A stretch of DNA of 64,000 bases from Hygrocybe punicea (GCA_963556145.1 OY744473.1:1302001-1366000), one strand, 5' to 3'; numbered from the stretch's first letter, positions 11,446 to 22,107 are shown. Translations and numbers: made by a program. Notes: a model not told the origin generated them from the letters alone.

Positions 11446-11704
11446 TGTGCGGATGTGGATAAGGAGAACCCGTTATGCTCCTTGATCAAATTTCGGGGCT
11501 GATGATGACGAAAAACCATTTTATCATCAAATCGTTCCGATTTTGCTTCATGCACCTTGGAAATAATTTTCTGATCAATTTTTGTATACAAGGTGAGGCC
11601 GTCTGATGAGTTGTTGTTGAGATAAAATTCAAAAGTTGTTCACGGCCATTTTGCACATACTAATTTGGAAATTTGTGGCGCGCCAACATATATGCAAACA
11701 GCAA

Positions 11705-13553
11705 TAATTCTAATTTACCCTCGTTCCTCGTGTTTTTAGAAAGCAATACGTGGTGTTCCCACTGCAACCCATATTGCATTCCGAATCGGGAGCTCTTTCT
11801 GCGCCACCCACGAGCTGATTGCCGCAAAAACAGACCACTCCATCCCTGCCAGAGTAAAATTCTGACTCTGGCAAATGGTAATGCATCCTTCTTGTTATGT
11901 TTCCAACTCCGCTTCCAACCCCGATGCCCATTCCGATACCCACCATGACGATTCTGCACTACACACCTTCCTTTTTCATTTCATTTTGTCCTTTGTCTTC
12001 TTTTCAATGTTATTGTTTCTTCTTTCGGACATCCTTGTATTTTCTTATTCTTGTTCTCTTTTTATCCCTTCTTCTAGAACAATCCAGACCAACCATGGAC
12101 ATATCCCACGTGACCTTGTTGTACCCGAATAGTCTCCTTGCCAACGGATGTCACCGACATTGTCTTTTCCCTTTGATATCTTGTTTACGCTATCCCACGA
12201 CAAACCGATCACAATGGCTGTACTCCCGACACAGCTCATTACCGTAATTGTTATTGGCAGCATTGCCATCACCTTCCTGATCGGTTTCTACCTTGTTATG
12301 ATCTATCTTTGGCATCGGCACCGAAACCCTTCCGCCATTGATACTTCTGACTTCCACCTCAACAATATATCGACACATAATTGACAATTGCCATACCTGG
12401 ATATATGGTTTCCACTTTCGTATTCTGTGCCTACCATTATCCTCCCTGATTATCCGACAACATTCCTCACCTGCACGCATGCCCTGAACAATCCCTGATC
12501 ACAAGACATTTCACTGTTCTCTCTAATCCGACCATCGCCGAAGCATACTCTTTTGGACTTCGACCACAGACCATACGACTTCCCAAACAGTGAACCAACC
12601 CCTATCGCATATTGTTCGCACGACATCGCTTCATTGCAGTACCCGACGACTTGTTCCCACAACTTGTCACTTGTGCCATGACTCGAAACCTGGACCCACA
12701 TTCATTAATCCTTTTCCGTCTATAACCTTGATACCTCCCGCATTCGTTTACAACAATACCCTTTCTTGGACAAATACCGACATCAGGTGGACCGCATTGT
12801 TCCACACACAGGACAAGACACTGCCCCTCGATACGTCATTGACACAGACATCGTCATCCGATACAGCTTATGCTGTTCACATGTCTGACCTCGACTAGCC
12901 CACTGTCCTAGTTGGTTTTTTCCTCTATACATTCCTTCATTTTCTTTCATACCAACCTTGCCACTATATCCACGCTACCTCAAGACACTCTCATCACCAA
13001 CCCCACACTGGACGATACCCATCTTCGACCCGACCGTGCAATGCACTTGCCAAACTGCGCACTTGCCCATTACAGCAAGTGTAGACCCTGAATTGGCAAT
13101 TCTGCATGTCACATGATCCGATGACAAATCATCCGAGTCATCCGGACCTCTTCTATCCTCAACGACACCTGGGCCTCCAGTTGGATCGCGAGAACATCGA
13201 CATGAGGACGCCTCATGTATGCCTCATGGTGAACACATGGTAGTGGCTTCATGGTTGTATTTCTATTTACCTCCCCTCAAGACCAGTCACTATATATACT
13301 GTTCTTGTTGTTGGTTCGGACTTTTTCTTCTTTTCCTTTCTTTACGTTTAGTCTGGTTCTTGGGGCAGACTCATCTTGTTTTGAGTAACCCCCACGGCTC
13401 GCAATGACACTAGACCTTGACCCCCCCTGTTAGCAGTGTTGTCTTAGCTATAAGCAACAATGAAAACTGCTGTCTTCTCCCCTGGAAACCCCTCTCTTAG
13501 TTAAGTTGATTGTTGCCGGAGCCCGCTGCAGAAGCAATCCGTAACACCACCCT
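11705..13553. other. No confident gene; remnant ending in an LTR-like sequence
   Basis: Open frames are short. One (about 12210-12384) would give a membrane-like helix (ITVIVIGSIAITFLIGFYLV), but nothing supports expression. Bases 13509-13546 (ATTGTTGCCGGAGCCCGC ... ATCCGTAACA) match the 3' end of the Gypsy LTR found at 32954 and 39530. This suggests the right end of a diverged solo or truncated LTR of a related family. Its left end was not located. Confidence 0.4.
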
Positions 13554-14006
13554 AGTCGCCATAGTGATGCCGAAGTTCAGTTTGGAACTGAACCGAACCC
13601 GGTTCTGGCATTGACATGTGGTTCAAACCGCGAACTGTAATATATATTTACCTACATAGATACTCATTTAGATCCTCAATTTTTCGCATTTTTTTGTATG
13701 CAGTTGCGTGAACTTAGGTCATGTGACCTTAAACATACACGCGCGAGACTTCAATTTCGACTCAACACTAACGTTACTCAAGAACCACGGTAAGTAATGG
13801 CTTGATTTCATCATTTACTGACATTATCTTACATAGAACAGCCCCCCGTGGCCCACCTTGACCGCAGAACTCAGGCACCCGTGGTCAACTCCACCCAACC
13901 ACCTCCCTCGCATTCCAACGCAAGTCGGAGTGAATCGATGGCAGCAGCGGCAGCAGCAATGGCAGTGGCAACACCACCACCACCACCACCACCAATGCCA
14001 CCACCC

Positions 14007-14045
<39 letters not shown>

Positions 14046-14972
14046 TGACAATGACAATGACAACGACAATGACAACGACAACGGCCAAATGACCCCCAGC
14101 GACAGCAACTGCAATGACAACGACAACGGCAATGGCAACGACAATGACAACGGCAGCAGCAATGGCAATGGCAATGGCAACAACCACACACAACAAAAAC
14201 ATGGAAAGCGAGAGAACTGGCCAGGAGAGTGGTGCACCCACCCCCAGTCGCCAGGTAAGTCTTTTTTCGTTTGCTGTCGAATTTTCCCCACCACCGCAGA
14301 CAGGCACGGTCCACGCATTCGACCATCCCGCCTCCATCCGCTGTAGAGGCTCCAGGCCATCTGGACCCGAATCCTCTTCATATCCCACTTCGTCCCCATC
14401 CATTCCCATTCACGTATCGTCGATTCCGCCCAACTCCGGTTCTCTCCGTCGATTCCGCTCTGGATTCCGCCTCTGGATTCGTTCCTACACGCACTGCAAT
14501 GTCCCTAACGACCCGGAATCACTACGTATATAGTTATATATCATGTATCTACGTTTCCCGTCTCCCTAGTATATAGCATTCCTCCACTCCACTCCACTCC
14601 TATCAGTTACAGCCTTCGCTTGTAGTACATAGTTACTACAGCACAGGACCACTCCCAGTAGTATAAAAGGTGTACCCTTATACTACAACCATATAGAAAA
14701 TGCAGGTTATCATTCCGCTTCAGTTCTACACTTTTAGTCTTCACTTCGTATCGTCTTCATTCCATCTTCATAACTCCCTTCACTTCCCCTCTGATCCAGA
14801 ACCCTGGATTCGGGTTGGATTGACTAGACTACATAGACACTAAACTCCTCTGATCACTTCTTAGCTGATCACCACTTTCGTAGATTCCCATTTCGGGTCT
14901 ACAACCGAACTCGCCGTCACACCGCCCACCAATGCACCGTACTGGGCCCGAAGATGCCCCCAACCCCGTTCC

Positions 14973-15026
14973 ACCTTGCGAACACACGGTGATGTGTCAA
15001 TTGACGTGCGTCTGGTGTCGCAAGGT
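14973..15026. repeat. Palindrome centred on CAATTG (hAT copy 1, first)
   Basis: 54 bp, imperfect inverted repeat: ACCTTGCGA at the left and TCGCAAGGT at the right, with TGTCAATTGACG at the centre. One of six similar palindromes in the window. Confidence 0.75.
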
Positions 15027-15126
15027 CAAATAGGTGGTGAGGGGGTGAGGGGGCTAGCAGCATCCCCATCTCCTCTCCTCCCCGAGTTCCTACAACCACC
15101 CCACCTCCCATCCCACCTCCTGCTTC

Positions 15127-15178
15127 CCTCGTGAAACCCAGCACCACATCAATTGATGTGTGCCTGGTCTTCATGAGG
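15127..15178. repeat. Palindrome centred on CAATTG (hAT copy 1, second)
   Basis: 52 bp with 26-bp arms: CCTCGTGAA at the left, TTCATGAGG at the right, CACATCAATTGATGTG at the centre. Confidence 0.8.
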
Positions 15179-15362
15179 AGATTTGGAGGTTGGTTCGTGG
15201 TTCGAACTGTGTTGGAACACAGACCGAACGCGTTGAAACCATTCAACATGGTTCCGGTTCCGGTTCGGCATTTGGCTGAACCGAACCAACGGTTTCGGTT
15301 CTGGTTTTCCAAAAAAGGCGAAAAACCGGACTGAACCGAACTTCGGCAACACTAAGTCGCCA

Positions 15363-16676
15363 CCCTTGCGCAACTCGACAGCGGGACCAATCTGGACAAC
15401 GAAACCCATGAGGGGACCATATGATGTCCCCATTGTTTTTATTGATGATGGAATGCAAAGGGGGCTGTGGGCAGCCTTAATGGTACAGGTGAGTACCCAT
15501 CCCCCTGCTGCTTTTCCCCCACATACTTACCCCTTCCCACCATTCGTTCTGGGCTGGGAGCCCTCCTCCATCCATCCCCCCACTTTTCCACCATCCACCT
15601 TGCTTCCTGGCCCCTTCCTCGCCACCCATTGCCACCCCCCTCTCCATGCACCCTTCCCCGCCTCCCAGCGTCCATCCCTCCCATCACCCACCCTCCAGCA
15701 CCCTCCACCATCAAGTTTAGACCCAATCCGGCACCTCCGCGAAGGTGAGTACCCACTGGTTCGTCAGCGGTGCCCCATGTATGATTATTTTTTATTTCTT
15801 TTATTTCACTTTTATTTTGTTTATTTTCATGTATATTAATCTACATACGGCATGTAGGGCAATATATATATGATATATATAAAATTCCGCAAGAAAAGAT
15901 GCCGGGACAGTAAAATGGTCATTGCAGCAGGTGCTAGGACCCCAAGGACCCTTAGATAGTCTTTCCCTTTCCTGTTAGTAGCTTAGTCAGCATCCCAGGG
16001 TTTCCCTTGCTCTCCCCTCCCCGCTGTGACTCCCCCTGAGTCTTCCCCTGAGAGGTCTGGAGATCCCTTCTCCATCATGCTCAATGTCATTGATGACGAG
16101 CACGTATGCCTGTGAGTACATGTGAGTGATGGGCGGGGCCATGGCAACAGTGATGGGAAAGCCCAAGCCCATCAGTGCCCTTGTTCCTGACATCGGATGT
16201 GCTTCCAGTGCCAATGTTACTATATTTGGAATGCTATCTACTTTATACTATGTACGTGTGGGTATTGGGGCAAGGTTTATTGCTGGGGTTGGGAAAAGAG
16301 CACTCTCCAGCCAAACAATAGCTGCTGAGGCACATGCTCAACAGCTATAGTTAGGCTTACATAGTGGGATGGTCAGGTGGGAAAATGTGATTTCAACAAC
16401 ACAAGGTCCACTGTCCCCTGACAGCCATAAATTGGGCATTGAGGCAGTCCCTTGGCATATTGAATGGATAATAGCACTTCAAAATGTTGTCCAAGTTGTT
16501 ATATTTGTCACATTTCATGATTAAATTTTCATATTTCCACCCAAACAGCTTTGTGTGAGATCCAGTTCTTCCGAGAACACAGTACTTGGTACAGTAATGG
16601 TAGCATGCCTTTCACTGTATTTTACAAGAATTCCAAAGGCATTAGATGCAGGACAAGTTGTTCCGAGACGTTTGTC
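15363..16676. other. No gene recognised; C-rich stretch then AT-rich DNA
   Basis: 15480-15760 is dominated by CCCxCC and CACC tracts. 15780-15900 is AT-rich (TATATATATGATATATATA). I could not support a gene. The inverted-duplication segment that contains secreted-protein copy 1 begins near 16670. Confidence 0.4.
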
Positions 16677-17843
16677 TCATCCGGGTGGGTGGTGTGAATG
16701 ACTGTAGGGTGTAATTTCTAATATCTGGATCATTGTCTCTGACTTAGAGAGGTCCTCCTCTGGTAGCTTCACACCCGTCTGAGTCTCCTGTTCCGCACGG
16801 AGGCGATGCTTGTTCTGTGTGATCTCGGCCAACCATTTCTTTGCGCTTGCAACCTGAGTTAGATCATAATGGACATTCACTGTGTGAGAAGGTATAAATG
16901 AAGATCCGATGTAGTGACAATGAGGCATACTAACAGTTGGCGTGTGGTCCACCAGGAACAGGCAACAATGCTCTGTTTAGTGCATCAACTGCAAAACAGC
17001 AGTACACAAATAATGCCCACGCGGTCAGAATCCCTTCATATTCCATAGTGTAGAAACGCACATATTTTATCAGGTCCCCATGACGAAGCTACTTCTATAC
17101 GCGGGAGTCTATTCATCAATCCTAGTTTCCATGATAATGGCCATTTATTATTCCCCCCACATATGCACAGTGTAGAAACTTACCAGGACTCAAAGCTACA
17201 GGTTGTCGCTCTAGATAAGGCCCATTTATTAGTCACAACCCCTTCATGTATGCACAATGTAGAAATGTACCATCACCCGAAGATGCGCCTTGTTGCCGTT
17301 GATAATGCCCATTTATTAGTCAGGATCCCGTCATGTATGCACAATGTGGAAACGTACTATCACCCGGCGATGGTTCGACCAGTAACGGCCTGACTGGTTG
17401 CCATTTTGTAGTCAGAATCCCGTTATGTATGTACAGTGTAGAATCGTACCCTTTCGATGCCTCGGTGCTGGTGGCTTCAGATGTGCTGACGACGATGCGG
17501 AATCTGATGACACTGGCAGTTTATTAGGACTGGTAGTTCCGAGTTAGATGGCATCGGAAATTATTAACGAAAACTGGATCCACTTACGGCTCGGTCTACG
17601 AGAGTCCGATGTGGTTTTACCAATTTTTGGGAGATGCGGAAATAAATAACCCAATTTTTAAAAATGGGATAAATGAACATACCGGCCCAATACCGCTGGA
17701 GGATCTCGGTACCACACTGCAGAAGAAGAATTTGACAGGCATGATGGATCAGATTCTGAATCCCCTTACTGTTGGACAGGAATGCTTCGAGCTACCGCAA
17801 GAATATTAATGGCGATGAGTATGACCGAGAAATTTAAACGCAT
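16677..17843 (-). CDS. Predicted small secreted protein, copy 1, with five homologous phase-1 introns
   Basis: Exons on minus: 17843-17770, 17716-17683, exon 3 ending at 17450, 17393-17358 (36 nt), 17288-17271 (18 nt), 17195-17184 (12 nt), 17121-17062, 16988-16935 and 16879-16677. The first exon encodes the signal peptide MRLNFSVILIAINILAVARS, followed by IPVQ. Introns at 17394-17449, 17289-17357, 17196-17270, 17122-17183 and 16989-17061 resemble one another (GTRCRTTTCTACA...ATGCATA.. / TGACTAATAAATGGGC) and are all in phase 1. The frame then closes through DLTQVASAKKWLAEI to a stop at 16677. The join between exon 2 and exon 3 is not resolved and may hide a lesion. The mature protein is Ser/Pro-rich and hydrophilic, with no known domain. 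Close paralogue on plus at 43033-44251. Function unknown; secretion is inferred from the signal peptide. Confidence 0.65.
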
Positions 17844-19005
17844 GATTGTATAAGAAATGTGCGAGGGGATTCAAGGTCTGAAATTTGGCGAGAAAGAGGC
17901 CTGCTCTACCCGAGAATTGTAGGAGTGAAGCTGAAGTCGAAGCAAGGCGATCGTGACCAGCACTGACGAGCAAGCGTCAACGTCGAATCTTCTATTTATC
18001 TGTATTACAGTGTTGTTCAGTGTTTGACCACAAGTAGGGACGCCGGTAAAGAGGCGATGTGTGATATGATGTTCCATCCATCTTTGAAAAAACTCGCAGT
18101 GCGACAACTGATTGAAGTGATTGAACTCTACGAGATTGAACCATGGGCGGTGCATCACCTGAACAGCCTGAACCCCTGAGGCCTCATTTTCTGTTTCCTG
18201 TGGCGGAAGGACAGCGGCGGACTTGGACGGGCTGCTGGACGGGTTTGGTTCGCGAATCAACTCATTGATGTCGTGCATGTACATCCCAAGCTATTCTCAG
18301 TGTTGTTCTTCATTGTCCGGATGTCGACGTGTTGGACCAGACTTGGAGAGTTTCCGAAGAGAGACAGAGAAGATGTCGGCGACGGTTCGTGTCTAGGGCC
18401 TTTTTTGTTATTGTTGTTCAAGTTACAATAGAACCTGATAAGCAAGAATCCTGTGCGACAAGTCCAATAACGCACTCGCCCGGTATGTGTAATTCACGGA
18501 ATACCCCTTCTGAGGCCTGCCGGCGCCCGAGCAGCCACATTTATAGTTGCGTAGACGACACTTGACAATCTGTCGTCAAAAACCAGTACAAGTCGCCCGC
18601 ACCACCAACCCCCACGAAAACGTCGGAAGCCCTACTGGTGTCACCAAAGATGAAAAACTGGCCGCTGAGACAAGAGAACTACACATTTCATTGGATACGT
18701 CCCTGCTTGGGAACTCGACGGTCTTATGATACATCCGGGCCTCTCGAGGAACTACCGTGTGAATCGTCTTCCTCGTGCATCAAAGACGGATGGATGGATG
18801 GATAATGGTACGTCCGGCGCTGAGAATGAAGATGAAAAAGTAATTATGGTACCTCGGGAGGAAACAACATCAGGTTCAGCCTTCTGGCTCCTCGTTGATG
18901 ATCGAGTATCACGCAGCGAGCGGTGACTTTTGAACTTTTGAAGAGAGAAAAACAGGTACTTGAGCGAAGATTGGACGAGGCACTTCCCGGGTAGGTTACT
19001 TTACC
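17844..19005. other. Upstream part of the inverted segmental duplication (pairs with 42195-43032)
   Basis: This stretch matches the reverse complement of 42195-43032 over most of its length, so it moved with the secreted-protein gene. Open frames shared by the two copies include, on minus here, HDINELIREPNPSSSPSKSA ... MHRPWFN, and on plus here MRRRHLTICRQKP and a short coiled-coil-like end (LLKREKQVLERRLDEALPG, 18930-18985) that may run into a splice donor GTAGGT. Each copy has stops elsewhere in these frames. They may be remnants of a divergent gene or conserved promoter DNA; I cannot tell which. Confidence 0.45.
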
Positions 19006-19189
19006 CTTGCTTCCAGGCATAGTTCCATATTTAGCAACTCGACCCCATTTAGGAAATCGGCAACTGCCGGTTGGCTTTCCCGCGCGAGTTGAAGCCTCGA
19101 CGCGAAACGGGTGCAGAAGAGCACCCAAGGTTGTATTTTTTTTTCAATCTTTTTTTTTTTTTGCTAAGTGATGTTACATTTTGTGTAGT

Positions 19190-19850
19190 TACCCCGCGCC
19201 AAACGCAGGCGAACGCGAACACCCACCAACCTACCCAACCCAGACAAGAACGCCACGGCCACCTGAGCAAACCCAATGGGTGTGGACGACAACGGTCCCG
19301 GTGAGGATAGCGGAAACGGGCCCGCGACGCCGGGGAAGGCACCAGACGGCAACGAGGACACGCCAGACGGCAACGACGAGGACACAGACAGCCCGCCAGG
19401 GGATGACGAGGACACAGACGGCCAGCCACGGGATGACAGGACGACGGAGATGACGACGACCAGCCAGGGGACAACGGCGAAGGGAATGACGAGGGATTAC
19501 GACGACGGGACGACGACGAGAACGGGGGACGACGACGACGACGACGACGACAGGGACAAAGACAAAGACAAAGACAAAGACAAAGACGAGGATGGAGACG
19601 GGGACGGGGACGAGGACGGAGACGTAGATGACGAGGACGACGGAGGTATGTACATGCCACCCCCCTCCTCTCTCTCCTCCTCTCCCTCTCCCTGCTGCCC
19701 ATCCCTCTCCCACTCCCTTCTCCCACTCCTTCTCCCACTCTCACCCCCCCTCCCACCACCTCCCACCTCCCACTCCCTTCTCTCACCCTGCCTCCCTCCT
19801 CTCACCACCCCCAGCCTCTGCCTCCTCCCACCACCACCAGCCATATTTAA
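19190..19850. repeat. Low-complexity tract: GAC/GACAAA repeats then CCTCCC tract
   Basis: 19500-19640 is built from GACGAC and GACAAA units; 19655-19840 from CTCCCAC-type units. The open frame across it gives only Asp/Lys runs and Pro/Leu/Ser runs. It is treated as simple-sequence DNA, not a gene. 19850-20150 is AT-rich with no feature. Confidence 0.6.
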
Positions 19851-20159
19851 TTAATTAATTATGTATTTAGATAAAATAATTATTTAATTTATATTGTCAT
19901 TCTAAGCAATATTGAGGTATTGTCATTCATATGAGGTATGTATTTATTTACAATTGAGTAATATTAAACAAAAAAAGCACAATATTCCAAGTGGGGTAAG
20001 TTCTGATTTTGGCATATAAGTAGCTCCTGTAATGGCTGATGGTAAAACTGAGATATTTTGCATTTTCAAAAGAATAAATTTGTAATTTTGCTATTCTGTG
20101 TACTTTTAATAACTGCATTTCAAATTATATTACAATGCCCCTGGCAACTGCCAAAAGAA

Positions 20160-21085
20160 ACTGACCATCCAGTGGCTACTGCTCTGAGTTAAACTGGGGG
20201 TCCAGCAACTGCTGCACCTGGTTAAACTGGAGGTACAGTAGCTGCCGCTCTGAGTTAAACTGGAGGTGCAGCAAGTGCAGCACCTGGTTAAACTGACCAT
20301 CCAGTAGCTGGTGCTCCGAGTTAAACCGATGGTACAGCAAATGCTGCACCTGGTTAAACTGGAGGTACAGTAGCTACTGCTCCAAGTTAAACTGGAGGTG
20401 CAGCAAGTGCTGCACCTGGTTAAACTGAGGGTCCAGCAAGTGCTGCACCTGGTTAAACTGGAGGTACAGCAAGTGCTGCACCTGGTTAAACTGAGGGTAC
20501 AGCAAGTGCTGCACCTGGTTAAACTGGAGGTACAGTAGCTGCTGCTCCGAGTTAAACTGGAGGTGCAGCAAGTGCAGCACCTGGTTAAACTGACCATCCA
20601 GTAGCTAGTGCTCCAAGTTAAACTGATGGTACAGCAAATGCTGCACATGGTTAAACTGGAGGTCCAGCAACTGCTGCACCTGGTTAAACTGGAGGTATAG
20701 TAGCTGCTGCTCCGAGTTAAACTGGAGGTGCAGCAAGTGCTGCACCTGGTTAAACTGACCATCCAGCAGCTACTGCTATGAGTTAAACTGGATGTCCAGC
20801 AAGTGCTGTATCTGGTTAAACTGAGCAATCAGTAGCAACTGCTCTGAGTTAAACTAGACATCCAGCAAGTACTGCTTTCAGTTTAACTGCCAGTGCAGTA
20901 AATAGTGTGCACAGTTAAACTAAGCTCACAGTAACAACTGGGTTGGGTTTAACTGAGCTATACAGTGAACTGAAGGCCTTAGCACTCCTGCCTCAAGTTT
21001 AACTGAACCTACCACTAATTTCTATGCCGAGTTTAACTGTATCACAGCAGGCACTGTCTGGGAGTTTAACTTAAGCCCCAGCTAC
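20160..21085. repeat. 33-bp minisatellite array, about 28 units
   Basis: The unit is of the type GTTAAACTGGAGGTACAGCA followed by AGTGCTGCACCTG, 33 bp, so it reads as an 11-residue repeat on the minus strand. Units at 20380-20760 are close to each other, and those after about 20880 are progressively degenerate (AGTTTAACTG cores remain). The array ends only some 25 bp from the stop of the tyrosine recombinase at 21110, so it may be part of the 3' end of that element. It is not a CRISPR array: there are no unique spacers. Confidence 0.85.
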
Positions 21086-21109
21086 TAGTGCAGATAGTAC
21101 ACCTAACTT

Positions 21110-22021
21110 TCATACCTTAACTGGGGTTGAGTTAACTAAAACCACAGGGACCACTGGCAGAACGGGGTGTTGACGGATGTAGATTCGGAAGGTGGAAGAG
21201 GCCCAACGGCCGATGGCCTGGATATGGTCAAGAGGGACACCGGCTTGGGCGAGGGTGGTGGCGCCTCCACAATGCATGGACTGGCCGGCGATGTCACTGG
21301 GGAAGTGGGTGCGTAGGCGGGAAAGGAACCATGACTGTGTGGGGATGGAGCCGTCGGAGCGTAGCCAGAGGGGGGGAAGGAGAGGGTGGAGGGAGTCGCG
21401 TGAGTGGAGATAGGTGCGGAAGGTGAGTGCGGGGTTGTCTGGGGCTGGGAGGGAGCGGAGGACGATCCGATTGCCTTCGAAGAGGGGGTTGGCTTTGTGG
21501 GTGGGTAGGAAGAAGGATACGGCGTCGTCTGGGAGGAATGTCATGGAGGTGCGGAAGGAAACTTTCCGATATGATTGGAGGGCGGGATTGTTGGGCCAGA
21601 CAAGTTCCCCTAGGCGCATGAGGGCGTGGAAGCCGGTGAAGAGGGTGGCGATGAAGAGGAGGTCATCGTGGGAGGTGGGGGCGTGATAATAAGTGAGGAC
21701 GGAGGTAAGGTCGCTGCGGGAGAGGGGCCGTTTACGGGTGGTGCCCGTGGAGAAACGTTTAGCGGAGCCACGGAGGGCACATACGACGAAGTGGTGGGAA
21801 CGGTGGTGGCGTACATCGGGGTAGAACGACTCGAGCTGACTGCAAATACCAGAGAGGTAGGTCTTGACAGAATTTGGTTTCAGGAAATGTGAAATGATAA
21901 CTACATAAAAAGACAAAGTATCAGGAGTGGGATCAGGAGGGAAAGCATGGGCAGAACAGAAAGAAAGATAAGACTGAAGAGCAGAAGAGTAAGAGAGAAG
22001 GGAAGAGCGGTCTAGGGCCAT
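21110..22021 (-). CDS. Tyrosine recombinase of the Ngaro-like element
   Basis: 303 residues from ATG at 22021. The N-terminal SAM-like part (SYSSALQSYLSFCSAHAF) precedes a catalytic domain with ALMRLGELVW (first Arg region), SMHCGGATTLAQAGVPLDHI and GRWASSTFRIYIRQHP (Tyr nucleophile). In related recombinases the box before GGAT normally reads HSxR or QSxR. Here it is QSMHCGG, so the second catalytic Arg is His. A second copy in this window keeps QSLRSGG (about 53950). The recombinase would integrate a circular cDNA by strand exchange, but this substitution probably inactivates it. The last residues (VVLVNSTPVKV) lead into the 33-bp array. Confidence 0.8.
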   Translation of the reverse strand: MALDRSSLLSYSSALQSYLSFCSAHAFPPDPTPDTLSFYVVIISHFLKPNSVKTYLSGICSQLESFYPDVRHHRSHHFVVCALRGSAKRFSTGTTRKRPLSRSDLTSVLTYYHAPTSHDDLLFIATLFTGFHALMRLGELVWPNNPALQSYRKVSFRTSMTFLPDDAVSFFLPTHKANPLFEGNRIVLRSLPAPDNPALTFRTYLHSRDSLHPLLPPLWLRSDGSIPTQSWFLSRLRTHFPSDIAGQSMHCGGATTLAQAGVPLDHIQAIGRWASSTFRIYIRQHPVLPVVPVVLVNSTPVKV

Positions 22022-22107
22022 GCCCCAAGCGATGGAACGTTCGTGGGCAAGGCAATTGCGTGTCCAGATGGGCCGGGGAGGTTGTCAGGACACCCTTGGG
22101 TGTGGAA

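Larger units (their letters stand above)
7811..11704 (-). mobile_element. Tc1-like (DD34E) transposon with two genes and 178-bp terminal inverted repeats
   Basis: The terminal inverted repeats are 7811-7988 and 11527-11704, both 178 bp and nearly identical, beginning TTGCTGTTTGCATATATG. The dinucleotide TA flanks each end (7809-7810 and 11705-11706), the target duplication expected for Tc1/mariner. Inside are a spliced DD34E transposase on minus (10270-11445) and a second, convergent gene on plus (8260-10079). Confidence 0.9.
13562..15354 (+). mobile_element. hAT-family element, copy 1 (non-autonomous)
   Basis: The element begins TAGTGATGCCGAAGTTC and ends GAACTTCGGCAACACTA, imperfect inverted repeats. 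It is flanked by the 8-bp duplication AGTCGCCA (13554-13561 and 15355-15362), diagnostic of hAT-type insertion. Inside, the plus strand has a short 5' exon and intron (CACG|GTAAGTAATGG...), then a low-complexity Asn/Asp/Gln-rich frame over a GACAAC hexanucleotide repeat (about 14008-14084), then ERTGQESGAPTPSRQ before a splice donor. No transposase catalytic domain is present. Two ~53-bp palindromes centred on CAATTG lie near the right end. Confidence 0.85.

Noticed and set aside
12148..12384. Small membrane protein (one hydrophobic helix)
   Set aside because: Short, no homologue recognised, no intron or neighbour support, and the surrounding DNA looks like an LTR-element remnant.
11897..13546. 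A 1.65-kb solo LTR starting TGTTATG and ending GTAACA
   Set aside because: The right end is convincing, but the proposed left end has no matching target duplication (CTTCT against CCACC) and the length is excessive, so only the right end is reported.
13824..14409. Overlapping long frames on both strands giving Ser/Leu, Cys/His or Val runs
   Set aside because: All derive from the hexanucleotide repeat and CCA tracts inside hAT copy 1.
19276..19854. Acidic Asp/Lys-rich protein
   Set aside because: Produced by GAC and GACAAA simple repeats followed by a CTCCC tract; no conserved sequence.
20130..20828. A 232-codon cysteine-rich frame (SLTRCSTCCTS repeats) that could look like a metallothionein-like protein
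   Set aside because: It is simply the 33-bp minisatellite read in one frame; 33 is divisible by three, so every frame without a stop in the unit stays open.
20160..21085. CRISPR array
   Set aside because: Units are contiguous with no unique spacers, the context is eukaryotic and there are no cas genes.
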